Shown: in pieces, positions 9,759 through 19,093 of the stretch | How positions within the stretch are numbered: position 1 is the first letter of the stretch | How the letters are laid out: every line of letters starts with the position of its first letter | Assembly (NCBI GenBank): GCA_049317525.1 | Contig: JBMOIC010000001.1 | Coordinates: 1 to 64,000, forward strand | Reading direction: 5' to 3' | Source: UBA961 sp049317525 | GTDB taxonomy: Bacteria > Bacteroidota > Ignavibacteria > Kapaibacteriales > UBA961 | Length of the DNA: 64,000 bases | Program-made: the position numbers and the translations under genes | The notes under the pieces: model-generated | The model's input: only the letters and a program-made list of their open reading frames with translations | The model's database searches: none | Told to the model about the DNA's origin: nothing

Positions 9759-10376
9759 TTAAGGCTTAACGCCTAGTTTTTGCATTTCGCGTATATAGGC
9801 AACTATTGCCCAACGATCATTTGATTGAATTTTATCACCATAGCCATTCATTATGTTTTGTCCGGCAGAGATGATATGATAAAGATGAGCATCAGACTTA
9901 GCTTTAGTTACTTCATCTCTAAGATTTGGTGGATTTTGGAAGCCACGAGCAACTACACTACCATTACCTTGGCCATCATAATTATGACAAGGGGTACAAA
10001 ATGCTTCAAAACGATTCTTACCTCTAGAGAGAACATATTCTCTTGTTGATGCAGTGGTTATGTCTAAAGGATTTGACCCTATAAGTGAATCTGCTTTATC
10101 AAAATCTGGTTTGTCTAAGGGATAAGCTGAGCCATTTCGAGAAACAGTGTGTTCTACAGGATTTCTTCCGCTTCTACCATCATTAAAAAAACTAGATGAA
10201 ACTTGAGGTTTAACTTTAAATTGGTCATCCATATCATTAATAACCATAACTGGTGTTGTCTTTGAAAACCAGGTGTAATTGCCACTCAATACTAAAACGA
10301 TAAATCCTGCAAGAAATATGAGGATAGAAGTTTTGAGATAGAATCCAAATCCACGATTATTTGTTTTTTGTTCCAT
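9759..10376 (-). CDS. actE: Alternative complex III subunit ActE, mono-haem cytochrome c
   Basis: This 205-residue protein has one N-terminal membrane anchor (about residues 12-31) and one c-type haem site, CTPCH, at about 127-131. The surrounding sequence (RGKNRFEAFCTPCHNYDGQGNG, here split for length: RGKNRFEAF then CTPCHNYDGQG) and the likely axial Met in NIMNGYGD are typical of ActE. The globular domain faces the periplasm and passes electrons from the multi-haem ActA out of the complex. It sits between actD (15 bases upstream) and actF (44 bases downstream), as in Rhodothermus and Chloroflexus type operons. Haem attachment requires a cytochrome c maturation system not present in this window. 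Confidence 0.95.
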   Translation of the reverse strand: MEQKTNNRGFGFYLKTSILIFLAGFIVLVLSGNYTWFSKTTPVMVINDMDDQFKVKPQVSSSFFNDGRSGRNPVEHTVSRNGSAYPLDKPDFDKADSLIGSNPLDITTASTREYVLSRGKNRFEAFCTPCHNYDGQGNGSVVARGFQNPPNLRDEVTKAKSDAHLYHIISAGQNIMNGYGDKIQSNDRWAIVAYIREMQKLGVKP

Positions 10377-10391
10377 TGCTGGTATTTCCTC

Positions 10392-10928
10392 TTAAGCTTC
10401 TATTAGGCGCACATCATCTGCACCAATTTCATTCATAAATTTAGTAGTAGTTTCAAGCGAGAAACGTTGATCAGTAGCAAAGATGCTTAATACAAATGTA
10501 TCATCAACTGCAGACTTAAATCCTGCATCATCCTGTAAATCTGAGTACCACTTTGGCAAACCACATAATGCCCATAAAGCTACGAAAGTAGCTAATCCTG
10601 TTAATAATACTGTCAATTCAAACATGATAGGAATTCCAAATTGAACTGAAAAGAATGGTTTTCCACCAATATTCAATTTATAATCTACAGCACCTGTCCA
10701 CCACATTAAAAACACAGCATTACTTAATCCAAACATTGCTCCAGCAAATGAAATATAAGGTAAGATTGACCTTTTAACTCCCATTGCTTTATCTAATCCA
10801 TGTATCGGATAAGGAGTATAAATATCAAAATCGGTATATCCACTTTCCCGTACTTTGTTTGCAGCATGCATAATCTTATTAGGATCTTTGAAATTACCTA
10901 ATACTGCTATATTTTTTGAATCACTCAT
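10392..10928 (-). CDS. actD: Alternative complex III subunit ActD (DUF3341)
   Basis: This 178-residue membrane protein of the DUF3341/ActD family opens with NIAVLGNFKDPNKIMHAANKVRESGYTDFDIYTPYPIHGLDKAMG, a small ferredoxin-like fold domain (only short parts are diagnostic: GYTDFDIYTPYPIHGLD). Two transmembrane helices follow at about residues 58-82 and 98-122. No cofactor is expected. ActD packs against ActC and ActF in the membrane arm. The gene lies 31 bases after actC and 15 bases before actE, in conserved order. The short C-terminal segment (LSIFATDQRFSLETTTKFMNEIGADDVRLIEA in part) fits the family, and the length is usual for it. Confidence 0.93.
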   Translation of the reverse strand: MSDSKNIAVLGNFKDPNKIMHAANKVRESGYTDFDIYTPYPIHGLDKAMGVKRSILPYISFAGAMFGLSNAVFLMWWTGAVDYKLNIGGKPFFSVQFGIPIMFELTVLLTGLATFVALWALCGLPKWYSDLQDDAGFKSAVDDTFVLSIFATDQRFSLETTTKFMNEIGADDVRLIEA

Positions 10929-10959
10929 TTATTTTATTTCCTTAGAGATTCTTTTCTAA

Positions 10960-12420
10960 TTAATGGTGATGTTCTTCATCATGATGATGAACTGGCTGAG
11001 ATCCTGGCATAATTCCTTTGATCTCAGAAATTGCTATAACTGGTAAATATTTAGAGAACAATAAGAATAATGTAAGGAATAGTCCTATTGTTCCTACAAA
11101 TATTCCTACTTCTACTATTGTTGGTGTATAATAACTCCAACTAGAAGGTAAGAAATCGTGATGTAATGATGTTGAAATGATTGTAAATCGTTCAAACCAC
11201 ATACCAATATTTACAAATATGGATATCACGAACATCAATGGAATATTTCTTCTAGCTTTTTTAAACCAATAAATCTGAGGTGATAATACATTACAAGAAA
11301 GCATAGACCAATAAGCCCACCAATATTCACCAAAAGCTCTATTAATGAAAACAGTTCTTTCATATTCATTACCGCTATACCATGCTATAAAGAATTCCAT
11401 TGAATATGCATAACCTACCATCATTCCTGTTGCAAGAATGATTTTATTCATGTTTTCAAGATGCTTTAATGTGATATAGTCTTTTAATCCTAAAATCTCT
11501 CTTGCTATTACAAGCAATGTCATTACCATTGCAAAACCAGAGAAGATAGCTCCTGCAACAAAGTAAGGAGGGAAAATCGTTGTATGCCAACCAGGTAAAA
11601 CAGATGTTGCAAAATCCATAGAAACGATAGTATGAACTGATAGTACTAATGGTGTAGACAAACCAGCTAAAATCATATAAGCGATTTCATAGTGATGCCA
11701 TGCACGCATAGAACCTGTCCAACCAAAGCTGAAAAATGTATATAATGATTTTGCAGTTTTACCTTTCACATAATTTCTGATTGTGGCTAAATCTGGTACT
11801 AATCCGATAAACCAGAACAATGCAGATACAGTTAAATACGTAGACACAGCAAATACGTCCCATACAAGAGGAGATCTAAAGTTCACCCATAATTGCATTT
11901 GATTAGGATACGGTGTAAGCCAATATGCAAACCAAGGACGCCCAGTATGGATAACTGGAAATATTCCAGCACACAAAACAGCAAATATTGTCATGGCTTC
12001 TGCAGAGCGATTGATAGCAGTACGCCATTTTTGACGGAATAAATAAAGAATAGCTGAAATCAATGTTCCCGCATGGCCTATACCAATCCAAAAAACAAAA
12101 TTTGTTATATCCCAAGCCCAACCAATAGTATTATTAGAACCCCATACTCCAATACCAGTAGCTACCGTTTCTCCAATTGCTCCAAAACCTATACCAGCTA
12201 TCGAGGCGCATATTAATACTGCTACCCAATATTTAGCATTGGCTTTTCCTTCTATAATACCTGCAATTTTCTCAGTAACATCATGTATTGATGGATTTCC
12301 AAGAACTAACGGCTCACGCTGCGAATCAGGTACCGGATAAGGGTTGTTCTGATATGAGGCGGATGTTAGATGTTCCGGAGAACTTCCTTGGGCCTTTTGT
12401 GTGACATTTTCAACCGACAT
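10960..12420 (-). CDS. actC: Alternative complex III subunit ActC (NrfD/PsrC family)
   Basis: This 486-residue integral membrane protein of the NrfD/PsrC family has about ten helices. It is thought to hold the menaquinol oxidation site next to the iron-sulfur subunit ActB. Family landmarks are WDITNFVFWIGIGHAGTLISA near residues 103-123, FRQKWRTAINRSAEAMTIFA, and HTGRPWFAYWL near 158-168. The chain ends in a histidine-rich tail (PVHHHDEEHHH) that could bind metal. The gene follows actB by 29 bases. Length, order and motifs agree with ActC, and nothing looks truncated. Confidence 0.96.
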   Translation of the reverse strand: MSVENVTQKAQGSSPEHLTSASYQNNPYPVPDSQREPLVLGNPSIHDVTEKIAGIIEGKANAKYWVAVLICASIAGIGFGAIGETVATGIGVWGSNNTIGWAWDITNFVFWIGIGHAGTLISAILYLFRQKWRTAINRSAEAMTIFAVLCAGIFPVIHTGRPWFAYWLTPYPNQMQLWVNFRSPLVWDVFAVSTYLTVSALFWFIGLVPDLATIRNYVKGKTAKSLYTFFSFGWTGSMRAWHHYEIAYMILAGLSTPLVLSVHTIVSMDFATSVLPGWHTTIFPPYFVAGAIFSGFAMVMTLLVIAREILGLKDYITLKHLENMNKIILATGMMVGYAYSMEFFIAWYSGNEYERTVFINRAFGEYWWAYWSMLSCNVLSPQIYWFKKARRNIPLMFVISIFVNIGMWFERFTIISTSLHHDFLPSSWSYYTPTIVEVGIFVGTIGLFLTLFLLFSKYLPVIAISEIKGIMPGSQPVHHHDEEHHH

Positions 12421-12449
12421 ACTTAATTCCTGCTTAAAATATCGTTGTA

Positions 12450-15400
12450 TTATACTTTTGGTACATCATTTGTATTACGAACCTTTACCAAATAGGTAAT
12501 CGATGGCCGCACATTTAACTCACTCAATACCTTGAAAGCACCATTCTTTTCTTTATATTCTTGTGTATCATTACCACGCTTAATCTTTGATGCCTGCGCA
12601 ACTTTACTTTTTGGATCATTGATATCTCCAAATATAATTGCATTTGCAGGGCAAGCCTGCTGGCAAGCTGTAACGGCTTCACCATCATGCACCCTTGTAC
12701 GGCCAAGATCTTTAATATGCATTTTTACTTCATTTAATCTCTGTACACAGAATGTACATTTTTCCATAACTCCACGCATACGTACAGTTACATCGGGGTT
12801 AAATGCTAAATCTAATGGTGTCTTTTTATCTTTATGCCAGTTTAAGAAATTAAAACGACGCACTTTATAAGGACAATTATTTAAACAATAACGTGTTCCT
12901 ACACAGCGATTATATGTCATTTCATTTAAGCCTTCTGGGCTATGTGTTGTGGCTGCAACAGGGCAAACATTTTCGCATGGAGCATTTTCACAATGCTGAC
13001 ATAACATTGGCTGAAATACAGTAGTTACATTACCTTTTTCATCTTCTCTATAATATCTATCTATTCGTATCCAATGCATTTCTCGGCTATTGGCTACATA
13101 TTTCTTTCCTACAGATGGTATATTATTTTCTGCTTGGCATGCAATTACACAAGCACTACAGCCTGTACATGCACTCATATCAATTGCCATTGCCCATCTG
13201 TGTCCTAAATAATTATAGGATGGAACAATACTTAATGTATCAGCAATATGATGTGAATGCTCACCTGCTTCATGGCCGTGATTTTCATGACTTGCAGCTG
13301 CTAAAGAAGCAAAAGTTACATACCCTTCTTGAACACCTAAAATATCTTTTGTTCTTTCTTGCCACTCATTATCAAAAGGACTTGGTTTATCATATCTTTC
13401 GATTGCATGATGACCTTGCGTTGTAGCAAGCTTCTCTATTCTTCCTACTTTTTCAATTGATACAGAAGTATATAGCGAAGAATTTGCAGAAAGTAATTTG
13501 TATACATTTTCTCCAACATTCGCATGAACATTTCCGCCTACAGTTTTACCATAACCTAATGTAAGTGTAATTACATTGTCTGCAACTCCTGGCTGAATAA
13601 ATGCTGGTAATTCTATACTTCCTTTTTCATTAGTTACTCTTACAATTTCACCTAATTGTATTGATAGAGAATCTGCTGTCTTTTTATTAAGAATAACCAA
13701 ATTACCCCAAGTATTTTTTGTTATTGGGTCGGGTAATTCTTGCAACCAAGAATTATTGGTATTGGTACCATCATAAAAGGAATAAGATGGTCTAATTGAC
13801 GCAATAATTCCTTTTAATGAGATTTGTTCTGATGGTAATGCAGAATATCCTAATGGATTTCCTAGTTCACTACTTACAGTGGTATTCGCTACTCCATCTC
13901 TTAATAAGGTTTCCCAAGCATTTGTAGATGAATATTGAGGGTATTGCTTACGTATAAAATCATAATATGTCTCTGTTCCTGCAAATGTAGCTGGATTTAC
14001 AAAGTTTACGATTAACATCAACATATCCTGAGCACTTAATGAATTTTCATTTAAAGGTGCTATGATTGGCTGTTGTATAGAATATGTCCCATCAAAACTA
14101 ATTGCATCACCCCAACTTTCTAAATAATGAGATGTTGGAACATTTACTTTTGCAAGTTTATCAGATGTTTCATGTGATGAACAAGTTAATGAAGCAGCAA
14201 AACTTACTTTTTCTGAAAGTAATTTTTTAAGATTTGCATCAGCATAATACTCTGGATTTACTTCTACATAAATAACAGATTCAATTAATCCTGTTTGTAA
14301 ATCTGAAGTTAAATTTGCTATGTGTTTTGCTTTGTCTGCACTATTAAAATACTTTTTGCTAAAAGATAATGGCTTTCCTTCACCTACCACATCTAACATT
14401 TGATTAATGATTTGTCCTAAAGCTATCAAACGAGCTGGAAGATGATCGCCTACCATAATCAATGGAGATTTTGCAGCTACTAATTGTTTTGCTATTTCTT
14501 TATGATCATTATTGGGATTTGCTTGTATGCCACTAGGAATAGATTTGCCTTTAAGTGAAGCTACTTCTACAAGAACTGAACTTAAAAATGCTGAATAATC
14601 ATTAGGTTGAATAGCCATTCTAGCATCAGCATTTGCACCAGTTAATGAGAATCCAGATTCTATTGAAACTAATTTATTCATAGATGGATTTTCTTTGCTT
14701 GGCTTACGATTAGCAGAAAATCCCTTGGTATAGTACACAGCATTTTTATCAGTACCTAAAAAGTCATTATCTACAGATAAGATAAAATCTACCTTAGATA
14801 AATCTGGTACTAATTCGGCATCTAGTCCAAATACTGCTTGATTTGCTAAAGCAGAATGAGATACTATAGCTGGTAAAGTATAAAATTGAATTGATGAATT
14901 TGTACTTGTTATTGCTTGAGCTAATGCTAAAAAGGAAGGAGAACAATGCTCATCAATGATAATTGCTGTTTTTTTACCATTATTTGCAGTGCTTTTAATT
15001 GCTCCAGCAATAGTAGATGCAGCATTTGTGGTACTAGAATCACCACCATTAACTCTCGATCTACGGATTCTGTCAGGGTCGTATAAAGAAAGCAATGTAC
15101 CTTGAATAAAAGCAGATGAACTTCCTAAAGAAGCACTATGCTTTTCATTTCCATCAACTTTAATAGGACGGCCTTCTCGCGCTTTAACAAGCAAACCAAA
15201 AGCAGCATTTTTATGTTGATAAACTGTTGTATAATAATTCGGTAAACCAGGTATTTGATATTCTGTAGGTGTTATTGCTGCCACAAGTTTATGATCAGGG
15301 CGTCTGCAACTTGCAGCAGCCATGGCCATAGAGGCAGACAGAACAGTCATAAACGCTCTGCGTGAAACACCAGAATCCAATAATGGTTTATTTGTATCGA

Positions 15401-15485
15401 ATTCAAATTCTTGTCCATTCCCATTTGATGGGGTGTCAAGCTCGCCATAATGGCGGAAGTAAGTTGAATGTTGTCGCTGTGACAT
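12450..15485 (-). CDS. actB: Alternative complex III subunit ActB, molybdopterin-like/iron-sulfur fusion
   Basis: This 1011-residue periplasmic subunit begins with a Tat-type signal (SRRAFMTVLSASMAMAAASC, about residues 41-60) that also ends in a lipobox Cys. The middle (about 70-680) resembles the molybdopterin oxidoreductase fold, which in ACIII carries no Mo cofactor. The C-terminal part (about 760-970) is a ferredoxin-like domain with four Cys clusters: CTGCSACVIAC, CQHCENAPCENVC, CVGTRYCLNNC and CTFC...CQQAC. These can bind three [4Fe-4S] clusters and one [3Fe-4S], as in characterised ACIII. A His-rich insert (ENHGHEAGEHSHH) separates the two halves. It lies between actA and actC and should relay electrons from the quinol site in ActC to the haems of ActA. 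Confidence 0.96.
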   Translation of the reverse strand: MSQRQHSTYFRHYGELDTPSNGNGQEFEFDTNKPLLDSGVSRRAFMTVLSASMAMAAASCRRPDHKLVAAITPTEYQIPGLPNYYTTVYQHKNAAFGLLVKAREGRPIKVDGNEKHSASLGSSSAFIQGTLLSLYDPDRIRRSRVNGGDSSTTNAASTIAGAIKSTANNGKKTAIIIDEHCSPSFLALAQAITSTNSSIQFYTLPAIVSHSALANQAVFGLDAELVPDLSKVDFILSVDNDFLGTDKNAVYYTKGFSANRKPSKENPSMNKLVSIESGFSLTGANADARMAIQPNDYSAFLSSVLVEVASLKGKSIPSGIQANPNNDHKEIAKQLVAAKSPLIMVGDHLPARLIALGQIINQMLDVVGEGKPLSFSKKYFNSADKAKHIANLTSDLQTGLIESVIYVEVNPEYYADANLKKLLSEKVSFAASLTCSSHETSDKLAKVNVPTSHYLESWGDAISFDGTYSIQQPIIAPLNENSLSAQDMLMLIVNFVNPATFAGTETYYDFIRKQYPQYSSTNAWETLLRDGVANTTVSSELGNPLGYSALPSEQISLKGIIASIRPSYSFYDGTNTNNSWLQELPDPITKNTWGNLVILNKKTADSLSIQLGEIVRVTNEKGSIELPAFIQPGVADNVITLTLGYGKTVGGNVHANVGENVYKLLSANSSLYTSVSIEKVGRIEKLATTQGHHAIERYDKPSPFDNEWQERTKDILGVQEGYVTFASLAAASHENHGHEAGEHSHHIADTLSIVPSYNYLGHRWAMAIDMSACTGCSACVIACQAENNIPSVGKKYVANSREMHWIRIDRYYREDEKGNVTTVFQPMLCQHCENAPCENVCPVAATTHSPEGLNEMTYNRCVGTRYCLNNCPYKVRRFNFLNWHKDKKTPLDLAFNPDVTVRMRGVMEKCTFCVQRLNEVKMHIKDLGRTRVHDGEAVTACQQACPANAIIFGDINDPKSKVAQASKIKRGNDTQEYKEKNGAFKVLSELNVRPSITYLVKVRNTNDVPKV

Positions 15486-15527
15486 TTCTAGAGCTACTTC
15501 TATAGTTATTTGTACTTTTTCTTAAAT

Positions 15528-16349
15528 TTAATGATGACAGGAAGAACAGTTTTCCGGTCCATATTGAGCATGCTTAGGAACAAGCATTCCTTCTACTATA
15601 GGCTTGGGCAAATCAGCTGTCTCTACCATTCCATAGGATGGTTGTACAATTGGTTTCATAGACGCAATTTTAATAGTTGCACTTGCATCATATGAATTTG
15701 CTCTAACTCCTACAAATTTATCTATCTGAACTCTGTTTTCATAGTCATATGCATAGATTCCAGATATCGGTCTGGCTGGAACTACAAATTGTTCTGGATT
15801 TCTATGGCAATCTAAACACCAACCCATGGACAATGGTTTGAACTGAGAAATTACACCCATTGTTTCTACCGGGCCATGGCAAGACTTACAATCAAGTTGA
15901 GCTCTGATATGTCTGCTATGATTAAAATGAGCATAATCAGGTAACTTATGAATACGAACCCATTCAATAGGTTTATTATTATCATAAGAAGCGCGGATTA
16001 ACTCTAATGGGCCAGGATTTCCACGTTCATTTTCTAGCTTCATAGGAAGAACATGACAATTCATACAAGTACTTGTTGTGGGTACTGGTGAATGTGCTGA
16101 TACTTCAGCTTGTGCATGGCAATACATACATTTTATACCCAATCCTTTCATCTTTACACCATTATGTGAAATAGTGTCTTCATTACTATGAAGTTTATGA
16201 GAAAAAGGAATTGGTTGATCAGGCCTATAACCTACATCGGTTACTTTATTATTCTGACCAAAAATAAGTACAAGCGCAAGTACAACTACTGTGCCTCCAC
16301 CCATGGTAAAAGCACGCTTTAGTTTCTTGTCTAATTCTTTAGTAAACAT
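15528..16349 (-). CDS. actA: Alternative complex III subunit ActA, penta-haem cytochrome c
   Basis: This 273-residue protein has one N-terminal anchor helix (about 18-32) and five CxxCH haem-binding motifs: CMYCH (74-78), CMNCH (95-99), CKSCH (154-158), CLDCH (178-182) and CSSCH (268-272), the last only one residue before the stop. Additional His residues (FSHKLH, HFNHSRH) are likely axial ligands. Five haems is the number found in Rhodothermus ActA. It receives electrons from the iron-sulfur clusters of ActB. It is the first act gene and lies 24 bases after the small CPNC protein gene, so the cox and act genes form one run. Confidence 0.96.
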   Translation of the reverse strand: MFTKELDKKLKRAFTMGGGTVVVLALVLIFGQNNKVTDVGYRPDQPIPFSHKLHSNEDTISHNGVKMKGLGIKCMYCHAQAEVSAHSPVPTTSTCMNCHVLPMKLENERGNPGPLELIRASYDNNKPIEWVRIHKLPDYAHFNHSRHIRAQLDCKSCHGPVETMGVISQFKPLSMGWCLDCHRNPEQFVVPARPISGIYAYDYENRVQIDKFVGVRANSYDASATIKIASMKPIVQPSYGMVETADLPKPIVEGMLVPKHAQYGPENCSSCHH

Positions 16350-16373
16350 TATTACAAACTCACAATGAGATAT

Positions 16374-16607
16374 TTATGCAAGTATTTGATTTCTATTTTT
16401 TTTTCTGATTGCATACACAATTCTGCCGACAACAATACTAATTGACAACAATAGCATCGATAACATAAAAAGCACACTCATTGAATAACCTTCTCCTATA
16501 GCTGCCTGTGTTGTACCTGCTGAATAGGCATCCTTACAATTCGGACATGCTAGTAAAGGATAGATATGTATCAATGAGAATAAAAATATATATTTAAGTG
16601 TTTTCAT
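16374..16607 (-). CDS. Small membrane protein with N-terminal CPNC motif, between SCO and actA
   Basis: A 77-residue protein when started at the ATG at 16605-16607, which overlaps the SCO stop as TGATG; a TTG one codon earlier is less likely. It has a signal-like hydrophobic N-terminus ending at ACPNCKDAYSAG, where Cys21 and Cys24 form a CPxC pair just after the likely cleavage point. One strong transmembrane helix follows at about 42-64, then a basic tail (RKKNR). The two Cys would face the periplasm. I recall similar short CPNC proteins beside oxidase genes in other phyla but know no assigned function. Translational overlap with a SCO copper chaperone and closeness to oxidase and ACIII genes suggest a role in copper delivery or thiol redox during assembly; that is inference. 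Confidence 0.8.
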   Translation of the reverse strand: MKTLKYIFLFSLIHIYPLLACPNCKDAYSAGTTQAAIGEGYSMSVLFMLSMLLLSISIVVGRIVYAIRKKNRNQILA

Positions 16608-17209
16608 CAATTTTTTGATATTTCTGAAAGTAAATTCTCTAATTCGCGTAATTTTTCTTTATCAAATGGATCATAATACCCTCTTATCTGGGATTTATCA
16701 TCCAATAATATAAATCTTGCAGAATGATTAGCAGGATTATCAGAACTTCCTACCATAAAACCATTAATTGTTAAAGTCAATAAAGAATCTTTTTCAATTC
16801 TTAGAAACTTCCATCTACTATCATTATATCTGTTCTTTTTTCTGTACTTTTCTAAAGCTTGGATTGTATCATTTTCTGGATCAACAGTTATGGATACAAA
16901 CGTCATTTTTTTAGATGTATGCCTTGCAACAATATCAGCTAAAACTGAATTCATTCTAGGACATATATCTGAACACGAAGCAAAAAAGAAAGAAACTATT
17001 GTAATAGAGCCTTGAATATCTTTTTCAGTAAAGTTTTTTCCATTATCAAGCTTACCTGAAAATAAAGGAACTTTTTTGATAGTAGGAAGATTTTCAAAGA
17101 TTTTACTGTTTGTATCTTGATTTGTGTCTTGTGAACAACCAATAACAAACAATAAAAGAATAGTAAAAGTATAGAAAGCTAAGTTTTTAATAACAATAGC
17201 AATGTTCAT
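16607..17209 (-). CDS. SCO1/SenC/PrrC family copper chaperone
   Basis: This 200-residue membrane-anchored or lipid-modified thioredoxin-fold protein has a hydrophobic N-terminus ending in FVIGC (Cys25). The SCO copper site is complete: C79 and C83 in FFFASCSDICPRM, and H162 in NHSARFILLD. These proteins deliver copper to the CuA centre of oxidase subunit II. The gene begins directly after the coxD stop (TAG then ATG) and its own stop overlaps the start of the small CPNC gene, so all are co-translated. The location in the cox operon supports the assignment. Whether it also serves as a thiol-disulfide reductase cannot be told from sequence. Confidence 0.94.
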   Translation of the reverse strand: MNIAIVIKNLAFYTFTILLLFVIGCSQDTNQDTNSKIFENLPTIKKVPLFSGKLDNGKNFTEKDIQGSITIVSFFFASCSDICPRMNSVLADIVARHTSKKMTFVSITVDPENDTIQALEKYRKKNRYNDSRWKFLRIEKDSLLTLTINGFMVGSSDNPANHSARFILLDDKSQIRGYYDPFDKEKLRELENLLSEISKN

Positions 17210-17518
17210 CTATGGTCCAAGAACATTTAATGCAAAAGTTAAAACAAAGAATAAAAATATAGGAACAAATACAAAAGCCCGAATAAATTTATTGTCAAAC
17301 TTTAAATGCATAAAAATATAAAACACCATGGATGCTTTTACCAATGCTATCAATAATCCTATACCAATATGTAGAGAATTACCTGCTTCGCCCCAACTTC
17401 TTGGAACCCAATCTAAAGCAGCTACCCATGTTAGAACCGTTAATATTAAAAGTGCAGATGCAATTTTAATATAAGAATTGAACATAGTTTCTGGATCTGG
17501 ATGTTGATGATTGCTCAT
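17210..17518 (-). CDS. Cytochrome c oxidase subunit IV (prokaryotic CtaF/CoxD type)
   Basis: This 102-residue protein has three hydrophobic helices (about 15-35, 48-68 and 78-98). The stretch GIGLLIALVKASMVFYIFMHLKFD is the signature region of the prokaryotic oxidase subunit IV family, whose members surround subunits I and III; VKASMVFYIFMHLKFD is the core. It lies 18 bases after coxC and directly before the SCO gene. It is a small accessory subunit with no cofactor, and its length is usual. Confidence 0.9.
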   Translation of the reverse strand: MSNHQHPDPETMFNSYIKIASALLILTVLTWVAALDWVPRSWGEAGNSLHIGIGLLIALVKASMVFYIFMHLKFDNKFIRAFVFVPIFLFFVLTFALNVLGP

Positions 17519-17536
17519 GTAAACTCTGTCCTACAT

Positions 17537-18130
17537 TTAATGGGATGGAAATATTAGATACAATACAGGGAATAAGAAAATCCATACTAAATCCACAAAG
17601 TGCCAATATAGACCCAATGTTTCAACTTTAGCGGGATGATTATATCCTTTTTTTGTAAATGACTTTATGAACATAAAAAACATGGGTATCATACCTGCAA
17701 TTACGTGCAATGCATGAAATCCTGTCATTATAAAATAAAAACTAAAGAATACATTTGTCCAAGGGAAGATATGATGTCCAAACTTGGTTGAATATTCTAT
17801 CGATTTTACTATCAAAAAGCCAAAGCCACAAAGTATTGTTAAGCCTAAAAATAAACGAAACTTTGCTGTATTGCCCTTCTCTAAGTTTAATATCGATAAA
17901 GCCATTGTTAATGAGCTACCGATAAGTATGAATGTATTTAATAAGGCTAATCCCTTACTAAGTTCGCCTGCTGAATGTGAAAATAATTCTAAATTGGAAT
18001 TTCGAAGCACTATAAATGCTCCAAAAAAACCTGTAAAGAACATGATCTCTGAGGCTAAGAAAATCCACATTGCCAGCTTCCCATTAGGGACGCCGGTTAC
18101 TGGTTCGTGAGAAAGTGATAAACCTGACAT
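17537..18130 (-). CDS. coxC: Cytochrome c oxidase subunit III
   Basis: This 197-residue membrane protein has five apparent helices, the short form of subunit III found in caa3-type oxidases. Landmarks are GKLAMWIFLASEIMFFTGFF near residues 17-36, SLTMALSILNL, MTGFHALHVIAG near 135-146, and the C-terminal YWHFVDLVWIFLFPVLYL. The Glu in SEIMFF is the conserved lipid- or proton-associated residue of the family. The gene starts five bases after the stop of ctaB and ends 18 bases before coxD. Subunit III stabilises the catalytic core; it holds no metal. Confidence 0.94.
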   Translation of the reverse strand: MSGLSLSHEPVTGVPNGKLAMWIFLASEIMFFTGFFGAFIVLRNSNLELFSHSAGELSKGLALLNTFILIGSSLTMALSILNLEKGNTAKFRLFLGLTILCGFGFLIVKSIEYSTKFGHHIFPWTNVFFSFYFIMTGFHALHVIAGMIPMFFMFIKSFTKKGYNHPAKVETLGLYWHFVDLVWIFLFPVLYLIFPSH

Positions 18131-18135
18131 TGCTG

Positions 18136-19056
18136 TTACAGTTGTTTATTGACAAACACTAACAAAAAAATTCCCGATAAATATGCATACGATGCATATA
18201 ATTGAAGCTTTGCACTCTTATTATCCTTATGTAGCATAAATTGTATGCATGCATACAATAAGAATAATGAAAGTAAAAAGACTCCCAATAAATAAACAAA
18301 ACCGAGTTTAGAATATTGCCATAGCAACAAAGCTGATGTTATTGCACAGATTGTGTACACTATAGATAATATTGAAATCCTCTTTCCACTGGAATCACCT
18401 TCATAGGTGTGCATTTTAAAGCCTGCATGTTTATAGTCTAATCTATATATCCATGCTAGCGCTAAGAAATGTGGGATTTGCCAAAACAATACTATTAAAA
18501 ACAATAATATGCCTGATAACCCAATTTCTCCAGTGTATGCTGTCCAACCACCTAAAGCAGGTAATGCTCCAGGTAATGTGCCCGCATATAAAGACATCTT
18601 AGTTTTTCTTTTTAATGGCGTATAAAGGTAAACATAGGAAAGTATCGTAATAAAGGATAATAGTGCCGTAATTGCATTAACATATGCATACAGTATACTT
18701 AATCCAACAATACTTATCAGTATTCCAAATATCAATGCAGATTGCGCTGATATTATTCCTGAAGGTAATGCCCTTGAAACTGTTCTTTTCATCTGTTGAT
18801 CATGCTCTCTTTCATAATAATTATTGAGAACACAACTTCCTGCAGATGTTAATGCAGTTCCTACCATAGTAAAAAGAAATAAAAGGATATTTCCCATTGA
18901 TGAACAGTATTCTTCGAAATGAACAGGTATTGCTAAGTAATATCCTGTAGCAGCCGTTAATACTATCATCCGGGTAATTCCGGGTTTTGTTAATTCAAAG
19001 TACGCTTTTATTAAATGGCTGAAGCTGATTCTTTCTTTATTTGACACAATTAACAT
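18136..19056 (-). CDS. ctaB: Protohaem IX farnesyltransferase (haem O synthase)
   Basis: This UbiA-family membrane prenyltransferase of about 306 residues makes haem O from protohaem and farnesyl diphosphate for the oxidase. The first Asp-rich motif is in NNYYEREHDQQMKRTVSRALP (CVLNNYYEREHDQQMKRT region, about residues 83-100). The second allylic binding region is WIYRLDYKHAGFKM, and TPLKRKTKMS, GALPALGGW and FWQIPHF are family landmarks. I place the start at the ATG 19054-19056; a TTG one codon upstream is unlikely. It lies between coxA (37 bases upstream) and coxC. A haem A synthase (CtaA) is not in the window, so whether the enzyme uses haem O or A cannot be decided here. Confidence 0.94.
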   Translation of the reverse strand: MLIVSNKERISFSHLIKAYFELTKPGITRMIVLTAATGYYLAIPVHFEEYCSSMGNILLFLFTMVGTALTSAGSCVLNNYYEREHDQQMKRTVSRALPSGIISAQSALIFGILISIVGLSILYAYVNAITALLSFITILSYVYLYTPLKRKTKMSLYAGTLPGALPALGGWTAYTGEIGLSGILLFLIVLFWQIPHFLALAWIYRLDYKHAGFKMHTYEGDSSGKRISILSIVYTICAITSALLLWQYSKLGFVYLLGVFLLSLFLLYACIQFMLHKDNKSAKLQLYASYAYLSGIFLLVFVNKQL

Positions 19057-19093
19057 CAATAAAATGTGACAGCTATACAGCTAATTAAAATGA

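Noticed and set aside
12532..12870. A 112-codon plus-strand frame opposite actB, and many similar frames opposite other long genes
   Set aside because: They lie inside well-supported genes, have no recognisable domains, and their composition is the mirror of the real gene.
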